Assembly (NCBI GenBank): GCA_958430865.1
Contig: CAUDNR010001768.1
Span: 30,917 to 94,916, forward strand
DNA length: 64,000 nt
Source of the DNA: Entrophospora sp. SA101
Lineage: Eukaryota; Glomeromycota; Glomeromycetes; Entrophosporales; Entrophosporaceae
Direction: 5' to 3'
The translations under genes and the position numbers were made by a program. The notes beneath the pieces are model-generated. The model was not told the DNA's origin, made no database searches, and saw only the letters and a program-made list of their open reading frames with translations. Below are positions 24,144 to 35,513 of the stretch, piece by piece; positions within the stretch are counted from its first letter, which is position 1, and each line of letters begins with the position of its first letter.

Positions 24144-25180
24144 CTAAGTAACATCTCTTTCCTTATTTTTCTTTTTCTGGTTAAAATCAACAAATCTTTT
24201 AAGCATGTCATTTGGATCAACTGGAGCTGGTGAATTATGTGAATTTGACAAGAACAGATATTTCTCAAATACTTTGTTACATAAGTAGTTAACATTTTAA
24301 CATTACCAAAACCAATTAAAGATGTTACAGATATTTTTTCTAAAATTTTTAATTCATATTTGAAATTTTCTAAACATGATTATAATGTCTTATTTCCTTT
24401 GAATTGGTGGATGTGGAATCATTTTCAAAATTTTCATATACTGCAATTTTTTGTTATCTTTAATCCAATAAGCAAATGTATATATTTCCTTCCTTGTTAA
24501 ATAGAATAACCAAGAAGTAATGGAATCCATACCTTGTCTTCTCCATTTACCGGATCAGGATCCATGTCTTTTGGGGGTTTAACCATAAACTATTAAATCA
24601 TTATGCATTCCATTACATTCAATTGACATGAATAAAAGTACTTTTGAGTTTGTCGAGAGAAAATCTATAATGTTCATTATCTTCTACTAATGATTGAAAC
24701 CACCAAATTTACATTTTGAAGACTACATCAAAATTTTTTTAACAAATCTTTATTAATTCTTACTATATAAATGTGTATTTTATTATTAAATAAATATTGT
24801 TTGCTGTGGGATGAGTATATGTTACCAGGGATGAGTTTCTCCAATTTTTATTCCCCAAAGGATTTTAAAAGAAAAAAATACTTTCAGTGGTTGCTTACTA
24901 TACACCAGAATACGTATATGATTGCCTGAACGCATCTCACGTAATTTTACCTTTAGAAAATTGAGCAGGGTTCAACAAGGATGTCACTATTACTATTGGT
25001 TAAATTTATGAATTTCAAGGGAGGACAGTTTGATATCTTGGCGTGCAACATTCCTGTTGAACCTATCATGAAATAAATAGTAATGGATAAAAAATCATTT
25101 AAAGGGCTATCTGTGAGATAACAACTCCATAAAAAGAGGACCAATTCAAAATAATTCGGTGAATTATCCAAAAGAGTCAT
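24144..25180 (-). pseudogene. Unidentified coding-like exons, probably a relic, copy 1
   Basis: Several protein-like stretches follow each other on the minus strand in different frames: 25180-24953 (NSPNYFELVLFLWSCYL), about 24950-24822 (RSGNHIRILVYSKQPLKVF), about 24555-24390 (WRRQGMDSITSWLFYLTRKE, ending IPHPPIQRK and stop) and about 24285-24144 (NDMLKRFVDFNQKKKNKE and stop). I could not join them with splice sites into one frame and do not recognise a family. They may be a decayed gene or a spliced gene I failed to assemble. The flanks 23666-24143 and 25181-25708 show AT-rich DNA without genes. Confidence 0.35.
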
Positions 25181-25708
25181 AATTTGACTTTTAGTCGAGA
25201 ATCCTAATATTTATATGGCATATCATTGATAGCCGTAGAATGTAATTTCTTTGATAAAATTTTTAGCACGCAATACTTTGGCCATACCATATGCAAGCAA
25301 TTAACGATAAAGGTGCAAAAGATTCCTTTATAAATAGATAGTTTTATTAAGCCATTATGAGAGTTTTAACTCTCTTTCAATATCAAGCGAATCTAATTAT
25401 GGAAAATTCAATGTCAAATACAATTTTATACTATATACTTGATTCGACTATCATTTTAGATATACTGATACTGCTGACCAATCGCATTTATGCAATTTAT
25501 TATCTAATCAAGCGAATCATGAATCACGCGTAACAGTGTCACATAGCAATTTACTATCTATGAAACACGCGTGATTAGAACTTTAAGATTAAATGAAAAT
25601 TCTCCTCCAACATAAGTGTAACATGTACTATTTCCATTAACTCGTACCCATTCATCATCGTATATTAATGTGGTCAAAGTTTTTTCTTCAATTCCAAAAT
25701 AAATAAAA

Positions 25709-27415
25709 ATGTCAACTTTTACATTACCGATAATTGATATTTCTTCATTTACGACAACAACAAAAAAAACTCAAGAAGTTGATGAATTAAAATTAAAAAC
25801 AGCCAAAGAAATTCATGAAGCATGTATGAAAACCGGATTTTTTTATATCAAAGGTCATAATGTACCGAAAGAAATATGTGATAATGTTTTGAACTTGGGT
25901 AGAGAATTCTTTAAATTATCACAGGAAGAAAAAAATAAACTTAGTATTTCTAATGAAGACTATAGGTAATTTGCAAAAGTAATAAAAGTAATAAATATTA
26001 TTATATAAAAATAATTAAATTACTTATAATAATAATAATCAAACAATATAGAGGTTATCAAAGACTTGGAGAAAACGTTACAAGATATCAAAAAGATTGG
26101 CACGAAGTAAAGCATTTATTTATTTTATCTTATCTTTGACATATCTAATAATTAATAAATAAAATTTTATGTAGGCACTTGATTATTACAAACCTATTCC
26201 ACCTACTCACCCATTAGTAATAGGCAATTTGCCATTGAAAGGTGAAAATAGATGGCCAGAACACCCATCAGAATTTCGTAAAGTATTTGAGGAATATATA
26301 GAATATATGAAAGATTTAGGGGCCAAAGTCATGAGTGCAATTGCTTTAGGATTAGGTCTAGAAGAAAATTATTTTGTAGAATATTTAGATGATTCATTTT
26401 GGTAATTAATTTTGTATTAGAATTAATGAATTGTGATTTTGGAAAAATAAAATAATATTATTGAGATTTATTGATTGATTGATTTAGGGTGATGAGAATT
26501 ATCGGATATCCATCTCTTAGGAGTTCAAGAGGCACGGATAGAGTAGGATTTAGTTGTGGCGAGCATACTGGTATAATTATTATTTTTATCATAATTACTA
26601 TATTGATAATTATGATTTATTAATTCATATTATATTTATAGATTATGGGTAAATTAAATTATTTCTCTGGTATAATTTTTAGTTTTAATATTATTAATAA
26701 TTCATTATTTTTATTATTGTTGTTTGTAAAGTTGTCTAACCTTTTTAAACCAGGTAAAAAAATTTTTTATTACAAAAATATCAAATTATATGATTATTAT
26801 TTATTAATTGATTTGATTGATTAGGATAATATTAAAGGAGCATTGGAAGTTAGAACAAAAAATGGAGATTGGATCCAAGCTGATCCTATACCAGATGCAT
26901 TTGTAGTAAATATTGGTGATATGCTAAATGTAAGTAATCTGCTTTTTAATAATCATTAAAATTTAATTGAAAATCGATAATTAATTAATAGTTATAAAAA
27001 AATAGATTTGGACAAATAACTTATATCAAAGCACTTTACATAGAGTAATTCATAAAAGTGATGATTATCGAGTTTCGTAAGTTGTAACTAATTTAATGTA
27101 ATGATGATAATCACTATTATTATATTTACTATTACTATTAGCCTTACTATTACCATTAACAATATTTTATTTATAGAGTTCCTTTTTTTTATGAACCAAA
27201 TTTTGATGCAAAGATTAATCCAATTGAACAATGTCTTAAAATCGATCCAATTAAACATTACGATTCAGTAATATATGGCGAACATCTAATCAAGAAGGTA
27301 AAATTATATATAAGTCAAAATTATAAAGTAAATTATTTACTAATAACACAAATTTTTATTAAAAATTAATTAATTCCTCTTTTTTTAGGTGACTGTGAAT
27401 TTTGAAGTCGCTTGA
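25709..27415 (+). CDS. 2-oxoglutarate/Fe(II)-dependent oxygenase (isopenicillin-N-synthase-like), copy 1
   Basis: Predicted non-haem iron dioxygenase; the substrate is unknown. Ten inferred exons (25709-25965, 26052-26106, 26175-26401, 26488-26570, 26642-26648, 26732-26753, 26825-26929, 27006-27076, 27177-27297, 27389-27415) join in frame to 324 residues. The N-terminal DIOX_N region contains LPIIDISSF and [11 protein letters not shown]. The iron ligands are His206 and Asp208 (GEHTDYG) and His264 (LHRVIH). The 2-oxoglutarate-binding Arg274 and Ser276 lie in YRVSVPFFYEP. Exon 5 is only 7 nt and completes the Asp208 codon; exon 6 is 22 nt. Without the 7-nt exon the iron ligand and frame are lost. 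Asc1-like and small-molecule-oxidising fungal members have similar length, so specificity cannot be inferred. Confidence 0.88.
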
Positions 27416-27917
27416 AATTATTATTTATTTCAAAATATCTTTTCTAGATTATATTTATTAATCATCACGTCATATCAGATGGATGAAAATTTATTTCTAA
27501 AATTAAAAAAGATTTAAATGATAACATGTAACCTTTTCATGAATATAATTAACCGAATTTTGGTTATAACTGTTATTATAGAACTTGCTGAATTTCTTTC
27601 TAGATGAGATCTGTTTGATGCTTAAAGTAAATGGATGTGTGTGATGGAAGACAAAAATTCTAGATTTTTTAGTAATTATATCATTGTTTTCATCTTGCAG
27701 CCTCTTGATGATTATATCTTTCACCCATCCATTTCTAAATGACCAATTTCAACTAATGCTCACCATAAAATTATCCGACCAATTATGCATTTGGTCAAAA
27801 AAATAACGTGATTATGAATCATTTTAAGCCACGTGAGAAAAAAATTACCAACTATTTATCAAATGACAAGCATAACTTTAAATTTTATTTCTAAAATAAA
27901 ATAATTAATTTTAAACA
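27416..27917. other. Intergenic, oxygenase to SNX3-like gene
   Basis: This is AT-rich DNA holding the oxygenase 3' region and the SNX3 promoter. A CCACGTGAG E-box-like word lies near 27829. No gene is seen; a minus-strand frame at 27503-27724 has no recognisable domain. Copy: 57222-57723. Confidence 0.5.
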
Positions 27918-28827
27918 ATGGATCCTTCATCTCCAACTATTAAAAACTTTGATGCAATATCAAGACTCCAAATGAAAGAGCAAACAATTGATGAAATTTA
28001 TGGTATTCCTGAAAATTTTCTTGAAATTGAAGTGCGGAATCCTCAAACGCATGGTATTTTTTTGAAAAGTTACAGAATTTTAGAAAATCATGATACAGTA
28101 ACTCAATTATATAATTATATTTATATTATCTAAAAAAATAGGTTTTGGTCGTAAAATGTATACTGATTATGAAATTGTTTGTCGGGTCAATAACAGTTAT
28201 TATATTATATTATAATGTTCAAATTATATATATATATTGGGAATAATTATATAATATGATCTTAATAATTATTTCTATATCATATACAATATATATATAT
28301 CAATATATATATCATTCGCTTTCATTAATTAGACAAATCTTCCTACGTTTAAATTAAAACAATCATCTGTAAGAAGAAGATACAGTGATTTTGAATGGTT
28401 TCGTGATGTCCTTGAAAGAGAATCATCTCGAGTTAATATTCCATCGTTACCAGGAAAAGTCTTCACTAATCGTTTTTCAGATGATATTATTGAACATCGT
28501 AGAGAAGGATTGGAAAGATTTTTACAAATGTATTTATTTATTTACTAGAACAAGTTTTTCTTATTTTTGAAACCTGATTTGTTTTGCTTGTAGCTCTAAT
28601 TCCCTAGACTTAAAAAGTAAATTAATGATTATGATTTGAGATTTTTATTAGAAGCTCGAGTGACTTACATCAGGGTCAAAAAAAATCAAGTCATTGACTT
28701 ATTGATTAATTTTTTATTTTAATTTATTATTAGTGTCGCTGGTCATCCTCTTTTGCAAACTGGAAGTAAAGTATTATCAGCTTTTATTCAAGATCCTAAT
28801 TTTAGTCAGGAGAACTATAGTTACTAA
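27918..28827 (+). CDS. SNX3/Grd19-like sorting nexin, copy 1
   Basis: A PX-domain-only protein that binds phosphatidylinositol 3-phosphate on endosomes and works with retromer in cargo recycling. Inferred exons 27918-28053, 28142-28185, 28333-28529 and 28734-28827 join to 156 residues, close to the usual 160 or so. The PX domain runs from about residue 32 ([14 protein letters not shown]). It includes the lipid-binding [10 protein letters not shown] (residues 74-83), the IPSLPGK loop and the [10 protein letters not shown] helix, and ends with [20 protein letters not shown]. The intron-2 donor (GTCAAT) is weak but is the one that gives the conserved [15 protein letters not shown] join. The start ATG lies shortly after AT-rich leader DNA. 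Confidence 0.88.
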
Positions 28828-28959
28828 TAATGATAATTATTTCCTCTTGATAATAATAATATAACTTATAAATATCTACATAAATACATAATAATTTATA
28901 GTATTTATTTATTATTTTGTACACACATTCCTAAAGTTTTTTCTTTATTATTTTATATA

Positions 28960-31260
28960 TTGGTGGTGATGATGATTCAAGGAGAAATATTAAAATGGTT
29001 TTTTTATGTATTAATATATTAATCTGATTATATTTACCTATTAACATTATATTAATTAACAAATGGAACTCATATAATGAATATCCAGTAAAATCTCCTT
29101 GGCCAGGAGAGACTCTTGTTGGACCTTTTTGGTGTTGAGAGTGTGTTGTTGAATGTCTAGTATAAATTGACTGGCACTCATGGTTGGTGTAGGTGTGTTA
29201 GTTTTTGAAGCTGAGATCAGTCTGGATGCACCAGCAATAGCAATGGCAGTTGCTGAATGAAAATCCCGAGGCTTTGTAGTGTAGCCATACTTGAATGAAA
29301 TGAATAATGGATCGATATGCTCAGCAGCATCACATACTTACACAAGTCTGTGAGGAATGATATCCACATCTTTGAGCATGGCCTTTTATATGATAATCAA
29401 TTCCTATGCCAGCTATTCCAATTGGTACATTTGGTGTAGGTGATGATATAGATGATGATTTATCTCAAGCTTTTTCTGGTATGTTCACTTATATGATTTC
29501 TATCTACAGCACCAAGCATTGTACATGTTCTCTTTGTTTATTGCATCAATTCTTCAACTGAAACTTGGAACATTCAAAGTTCTTCGGATCTTGGCAAGCT
29601 CTTGATAGATGCTATGAGCTGCATCAATTTCTGACATGATCTGAGCTGCTTTATTGGAATTCTCCTTTTATGCAAGATCCTGAATCACTCACAGGCCTTC
29701 TTCTTATTCTCCAATTTTTTAAGAGAATTCTCTCAATGTTTTATTAGTTTTTGGGTATGTTGATATAGGAGCTGTAATTTTAAAGAATGTAGAAGTTTGA
29801 TTTCATCAAGACAAGGAGGAGATGATATGATGTGTGTTGACTCTCTTCATCAATATACATACTCAGTACCACTGTCATCTTTAATCACAAAGGAAGGTTA
29901 ACATGTGATTCAATCTCAGTAAAAGTCTAACCACATGCCTAGCTCATCTTGCACTAAAACCACTTGTCTATTCTTTCCTCAGCAATTGGTGACAAGGTTA
30001 AAGATATCCAAAATGTTCAACAGTAGAGTGTGACCATATTGAAATGGTAAATCTTTGGTTGTGACTTCTGTATAGATTTCTTTTTCTTTGTCTTAACACT
30101 TTTGAGAATATTATTACAATAACTTTTTTGTTTATATAACTGCCTAAGGAATGTTTCTTTTAGCATAATATTCTCTCACATCTCTCTTAATTCTTTACAA
30201 GCAACGTTCAAACTCTGGTAAGCATTCTTCTGTTTAACTGTGCCATTGGTTTTAGGATTCTTTACTTCCCAATCATCTTGATCCAGTGTCGGCAAATCTG
30301 TCCAAATGTCCAAATTGTCCAAATTGTGTCCAATATCTGGATCCAAATGTCTAATTAGTATTTGGAATTGGACATGATGTAACAAAGTCACATTGGCATA
30401 TTTGGACAGTCCAATGTGTCCAAATTATTATATTAGGTAATTTGGACACAAACTGGATGCTTGCTGTTCTATCCAATGATTATGTTTAAAAGATGCATCA
30501 TTCAAAATTCTTCCAGAAGGAGCCTTTCTATTTGGATCCAACCATTTGAAAAGGGACTTTACTTCTTCACTTGAAAGCCAGACCATTAGATAGAGTTATA
30601 TGAAGCAAATGATTCTTCAGATTTTGTAGGAGTATGTAGCATAAATTCTCAATATCATATTTATTAGTATTATTGCTTTGAAAAGAATCCAAAGTCAAAT
30701 TTATGATGTTTTTATTTAGCAATGTTGATGATGGTGTTGACATTGATGTGGATGTATCAGATATATTGTTATTACCTGAGATAAAAAAACAAAACAAAAA
30801 ATCATTAATCAAAGAATGAGGTTATTTTTCATTGTTCTAATTCCAAATAAACATTATATTTTATATCATGTTAGAATTTAGAATTTTCAAATGTCCAAAT
30901 AGCTACTGCGCCAATTGGACAAATTGGACAAGACAAATCCAATTGAAAATTAATTGGACATATAAAAATGCTAACACTGTCTTGATCATTTATCAACTGA
31001 TCATTGTCTTCTGCAATATCCATATTATATAATATGAAACCAAAATAATTTTGACTGTTTGCAGATCTGGTCGATAAGATCAAAGTTGATTTTTACTATT
31101 ACTATGTAATTGTTTTCAAGTTGACTTAGATTTTCAATTTCATACCTTCCAAGTAATTCGCACTTCAAGTGAAGAAATAATCAAGAATTCAAGACTGGGA
31201 GGTTTTTTTTGCAGTTTTGTTTGCTAATTGATAACAGAGTTTGCAGATCATACAATTTAT
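28960..31260 (-). pseudogene. Decayed transposase-like gene with TGTCCAAA repeats, copy 1
   Basis: Scattered protein-like stretches run on the minus strand without a usable frame. Around 30560-30430 the text SLFKWLDPNRKAPSGRIL recalls the F-x-x-L-N-P...P-S-R...L-S-G-x-I-L block seen in BED/hAT-type transposase relatives. Farther down are NAYQSLNVACKELREM (about 30240-30176), EIDAAHSIYQELAKIRRTL (about 29640-29560) and ATAIAIAGASRLISAS (about 29250). Stops and shifts break them. TGTCCAAA/TTTGGACA clusters at about 30300-30435 and 30890-30960 interrupt the coding text, suggesting repeats inserted in it. The hAT assignment is tentative. Confidence 0.45.
30300..30435. repeat. TGTCCAAA/TTTGGACA repeat cluster
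   Basis: Multiple TCCAAATGTCCAAATTGTCC-type words occur in both orientations; a smaller cluster is at 30890-30960. Copies are at 60106-60241 and 60696-60766. Confidence 0.75.
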
Positions 31261-31442
31261 TGGAGGTATTTTTTTTCTATTTTCTTTTCTTTAGACTAGC
31301 TTCTTGTTTAGGAGCAGAGTCAAAGGAGAATTTGCAAGAGATGATTTTTTATAAGTATGGCCTTTCCACATATTTTTAATTGAAATGACATAACGATCAA
31401 TTCATATATGATTCATATGAGGATGGTAGCATTAAGCAGTAG

Positions 31443-31488
31443 ATTTGGTAATTATTGGCAGATTTTTGATTTTTGATAATTACCAAAT
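31443..31488. repeat. 13-bp-stem hairpin
   Basis: ATTTGGTAATTAT (31443-31455) pairs with ATAATTACCAAAT (31476-31488) around a 20-nt loop. It lies in the otherwise gene-free 31261-31801. Copy: 61249-61294. Confidence 0.7.
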
Positions 31489-31801
31489 TTGGTTGGCACC
31501 GCACACTTGGGACCTCAATTAGAAATTTCCGGTCCTATTCACATTAATTAACAAAAGAAATTAACTCTGTTCTTTTAAAATAATAAATTAAATAAAATTT
31601 TATTTTATTTTTCAGCCTTGGTTTCAAGGAAATCATGATATATATTAATGTGTAAAGAGAAAAAACTTTATCAAAAAAAAAATATTAATGGAAGAAAAAA
31701 ATATTTACAGTAATTATATATTTTTAAACCTGCAGATCCTTAATAATTAATCATGTATTTTTTTAAATAAAAATTATCAAATCATTCATATGTATATCTA
31801 T

Positions 31802-32853
31802 TCATCTGTCAAGTTTTCGTCTTTTCTTAAAAGGTAAATGCTTAATTTCTTTTGATGCATTCTTTTTCCTACGTTTTTCAATAATGTTATCTAATTTCTT
31901 TTTATTATTATTAATTTTTTTATATTTATCAATTAATTCCAATTTATTTTCTTCGGCTGTTTGATTTTTTTATAAAATCATAATCATAATAATCAGATTT
32001 AGATATTATAATAATTAGAATAATATTATGATGGATCTTTATGAAAAAAATAACAAGTAAATAAATAACTTACCTCTTTTTAAGAAATAGGGATTCTTTC
32101 CTTTACCAACAAGTTCTAATTCTTTCTTCTTCCTCTCATTCTTTAGTTGTCTTTTATACCTATGATCTTGTTCTTTAATTAATTTTGACTTCTGTATAAA
32201 CCAAACCCCCACAAAGAATAATTATTTATTTTGTATAGACATAATAATAATATTTGTTTTTTCAAAAAAATTAATTACCATTTTATCTAACAATTGTTGT
32301 AATTTTTGTTTTTCTTCAATATCCTTTTCTTTTTCAATTCTTTTAGAAATTTCATTAATCTCTGATTTTTTATATTCTTCTATAAATTCATAAGATTTTT
32401 CAAATAATCCTTCATTAAATTTTCCTGATAAATTGTCAAACCTTGGATCTCGATTTTTCTAATTTATCAATTAATAATAATAGTATTATTATTATTATTA
32501 TTATAAATTGAAATGTGCTTATGATTACTGTTAAAATATTCCTTTTACCTTGATATTATTAGGAAGTTCAACAACTTGACGAAATCTTCCAACTGCTTTT
32601 TTGGATGTAATTTCCATTGGTCTTTCAATGAATAAAATAATATGTTATTAATATACATTTAATAAAATAAATTTAAAAAAATTTTTTTTTAAACATACCG
32701 ATGTTTGCTTGATCTTTTTTTTGTTTCATAATTATTATCAAATCCTTGTTCTTCCTCTTTCTTTTGTAAATCTTTAAAGTCTTCCAAATTAACATCATCA
32801 ATATCATCATCATCATCACTATAGCTATTGAATTGAGGTTTTTCTTCCATCAT
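31802..32853 (-). CDS. RRP36: rRNA biogenesis protein RRP36, intact copy
   Basis: Nucleolar protein needed for early pre-rRNA cleavage on the way to 18S rRNA (small-subunit processome). Inferred minus-strand exons 32853-32699, 32621-32549, 32458-32279, 32191-32074 and 31956-31802 join in frame to 226 residues. After an acidic N-terminus come AVGRFRQVVELPNN, the family signature RDPRFDNLSGKFNEGLF (from residue 79), a charged helix, GKGKNPYFLKR and a basic Lys/Arg-rich tail. The 32,210 boundary of the large duplication falls in intron 3 (32278-32192). The ATG at 32853 is followed by a second ATG. This intact copy suggests that this arrangement is the ancestral one. Confidence 0.87.
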
Positions 32854-33730
32854 AATTTAATTTTCACGTAAAAATATTTGATCTGCGCATCAATTAAACA
32901 GCCAATGAGAGGATTTTTTATGGGTACAATGATGATCATTCAGGAGTTTGTCTTTTTAACCAACGTTTTGATGATTTCATAACATCGTTAATAGTAGTAA
33001 TAGTAGTATATAGTAGTAGTATCAGCAACAACAATCCAAAAAATCATAATAATAATGCCACACAACTACCAGCACTATGTCATCATTATCGGCATTAATG
33101 TCATCTAATGAACTTACATTTCAATGTGCAATTCACGAAAAATGGACCTTGCTTCTTTTGTTCGTACGGTGATGTGCAAACTTGATTTTTTTTTCGCACA
33201 AGTGCGCACAGCGTGCGTAGTGTCAAATGAACATAGTGCACATGCATAGTGTATGTGTAGTAATAAAAATTTTCGCTTACTGTCCCACAAGGAAGTGCCC
33301 AAATATTAAAAAAGGATTACAAGAAAGAGCTATTACAAGTTTATAATGACAATGGATCCCATCGATTTTTTGAAAGATGGCTATAAGCATTCTGCATATT
33401 TTAACGAATAGTGACAATGTTAATATTCAGAACAATGACGACTCGGGCTAAATTTTTTATTTTCGTGGAGTATTATTAACAATGATGATAATAATACAAT
33501 AATAATGATTCAATAGTGCATGGCAACAACAGTAATAATAATATAACAACAATTTTTGGTCAACGACAATAATAATAATAATAGTTCAATTAGCAACTAT
33601 TAAGTTTAATAATAATAGTACTAATTTCAATAATAAAATTTGTTGTTGGACCATTATAATATTTTTTTGGTTTGCCTTTTACTTTTTCTTATGCATATAT
33701 TAATATTTTTTCAAAATAATTAAATATATA
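32854..33730. promoter_or_regulatory. RRP36 upstream region
   Basis: This is gene-free DNA with TAATAATA and TAGTAGTA microsatellites (about 32990-33025 and 33480-33640) and a GTGCGCACAGCGTGCG GC-rich patch near 33203. A minus-strand frame at 33114-33302 has no recognisable domain. Inverted copy: 62487-63363. Confidence 0.5.
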
Positions 33731-34066
33731 CGTCTTCACATGTGCTAATTTTCGGAGACTTGGATTAGATTAAAAATTTAATTTCACGTTTAAATCAACA
33801 AATTTTTTTTACTACAAGTATATATATATATATATGTATATTTTACTATCTAGTGCAGTTCCTGCACTTGTATTATTAAATAATCAATTAGAAGGCAATT
33901 CATCCTCTTCTTCTTCAAGTTCTGATTCCAAAGAGATTGAAATATTTGGTAAAATAATTGACAGAGAAGATTATTTAATCCTAAGATTAAAATATAATCC
34001 GATCCTGAATCATTCGTGCAACAAATGTTAATTCTATATACCCGAAAATTTGTACATGTGAAGACG
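33731..34066. mobile_element. Miniature element with 25-bp terminal inverted repeats
   Basis: CGTCTTCACATGTGCTAATT... at 33731-33755 is inverted at 34042-34066 with two or three mismatches, giving a 336-bp unit. Inside is a 65-codon frame from ATG 33834 (IFGKIIDREDYLILRLKYNP) with a Ser run and no known family. No clear target-site duplication was seen. Confidence 0.45.
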
Positions 34067-34913
34067 CCCATAGTTATAATAAAATAAAATGAAGATCGAT
34101 TGTTATTACATTTAAACTGGTCATTCTAGCTTATTATATATATAATTTCTATATTTTTAATATAGGAAAATCTTGTCAATGACTTTAAAAAGTAAAATTG
34201 GGGGTTTTTCAAAAAAAAAAAAAAATAAATGTTATTATCGGTTAACTTTTACTGGGTATGTCCAGTTTTAATTACTAGAATTTTCCAAATGCATCTTCAG
34301 CAACACCAAAAATAAAAACAGTACAAGTAAATGTTTGACTTGTTGGAAACCTAGTCATATCATTTAGAAAGGAGATTGCCTAAAGATACTAGGGATTTAT
34401 TGTTGAAGAATGGGATAAAAGTTCCCAGAAACCAGCACAAATTTTAATTCTATGAAAAATTGATGAATCTATTTTTATTTATTTGTGTTGTGTAATTGTT
34501 AAGATATACAGTTTTATTCACGCGCCATTTTTTCGCAACACACTGTACAAGTGACTCTGGATATAAATACTACCGGACATAACGGCCACATAATAATAAC
34601 GTTATATAAAACATATTTTGTTATAACGACAATTGGAATAAATTTTACTATTATAGATGCTGGTCGCAATCCTTGGTGATGGTTGCAACCATATTTGCGA
34701 CATATAAAAATGGTTTGCGACACCTGGTTGCAACCACCTTTGCGACCACTTTGGTTTCCTTTTTTGGATTGCGATATGGATCATTATTTACTATGGTCTC
34801 GAGAGTGTCGTTATATCCAGGATCACTTGTATATCAAATAAAAATATTGTTACACGCAAAGTCTAATTTTGGAAAAGTCTACGAAGGGTGTTTTACTCCC
34901 AACTTTTTTTTCA
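34067..34913. other. Intergenic with GGTTGCAACC/TTGCGAC repeats
   Basis: No gene is supported here. At 34661-34780 the words GGTTGCAACC (self-complementary), TTTGCGAC and GGTCGCAA recur in both orientations, forming a GC-richer island that resembles a dispersed repeat. Frames at 34514-34784 are translations of this island. Confidence 0.55.
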
Positions 34914-35513
34914 ATGTTTTTTTGTATTAAAAAACTAAAACTCACAAAAATAATTAAAGAATCAAACAAAAGGATAATCATAAAAGGTTATGCAAGTACT
35001 ATCCAACTTCCTTTTCATCCGCACTATGTCCCACCAGGTCAACCTAAAGTCACATCAACATCAACAACACCATCAAATATCATAATCATAATTAATAAGC
35101 GACAAAAATTATCATCAATAAATAAAAAAGTTTCAAGAACAACAATTTCTTCTCCTACAGTAATACCAATATCGAATTTTAGTTTATATTATCAACAAAA
35201 TTCACCAATAGGGATTGTTCCATCAATTAATAAATTACAAGCAGTTGACGAAGCTATTACTAGCAAAGATTATTATTATGAATCTAATAATAGAAAAATC
35301 CCATTTTTGTTTAGATTATCTACCATATTTTTTATTTTCACAGGTTTAACAAAATTTTATAGTAAACGAGGAGAAAGTAAAAGTACTGTTAGCAGTAGTT
35401 CTGATGGTGATAGCATTAATAATGCTGGCGGTAACATTAATAATCTTAATAATATTAGTAATAATGTTAGTAGCAGTAGTAGTAGCAGTAGCAATAGCAG
35501 TAACAATATATAG
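34914..35513 (+). CDS. Hypothetical low-complexity protein with one membrane segment
   Basis: This is an open frame of 199 codons from the first ATG. The middle part has coding character (GYASTIQLPFHPHYVPPGQP). A single hydrophobic stretch (FLFRLSTIFFIFTGLTKFY) lies near residue 140, followed by a Ser/Asn-rich C-terminus. No family is recognised. An upstream exon is possible, because the frame stays open to 34869. It could be a real taxon-restricted protein or a fortuitous frame. Confidence 0.4.
   Translation: MFFCIKKLKLTKIIKESNKRIIIKGYASTIQLPFHPHYVPPGQPKVTSTSTTPSNIIIIINKRQKLSSINKKVSRTTISSPTVIPISNFSLYYQQNSPIGIVPSINKLQAVDEAITSKDYYYESNNRKIPFLFRLSTIFFIFTGLTKFYSKRGESKSTVSSSSDGDSINNAGGNINNLNNISNNVSSSSSSSSNSSNNI

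Larger units (their letters stand above)
15418..32210. repeat. 16.8-kb direct duplication, copy 1
   Basis: This 16,793-bp segment recurs at 45224-62016 with a constant offset of 29806. All predicted proteins in it are identical in both copies. The left boundary is the sequence TGCAGTTTTCC at 15418. The right boundary is a CCCCC run (32206-32210) inside an intron of RRP36. Confidence 0.97.
32211..34200. repeat. 2-kb segment present inverted elsewhere, original orientation
   Basis: This segment is the reverse complement of 62017-64000 (paired positions sum to 96217). It holds the RRP36 5' half, its upstream region and the 335-bp inverted-repeat element at 33731-34066. Both ends carry five-base runs: CCCCC at 32206-32210 and GGGGG at 34200-34204. 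Confidence 0.95.

Noticed and set aside
34514..34784. Frames of 60-69 codons
   Set aside because: They are translations of the GC-rich GTTGCAACC repeat island.
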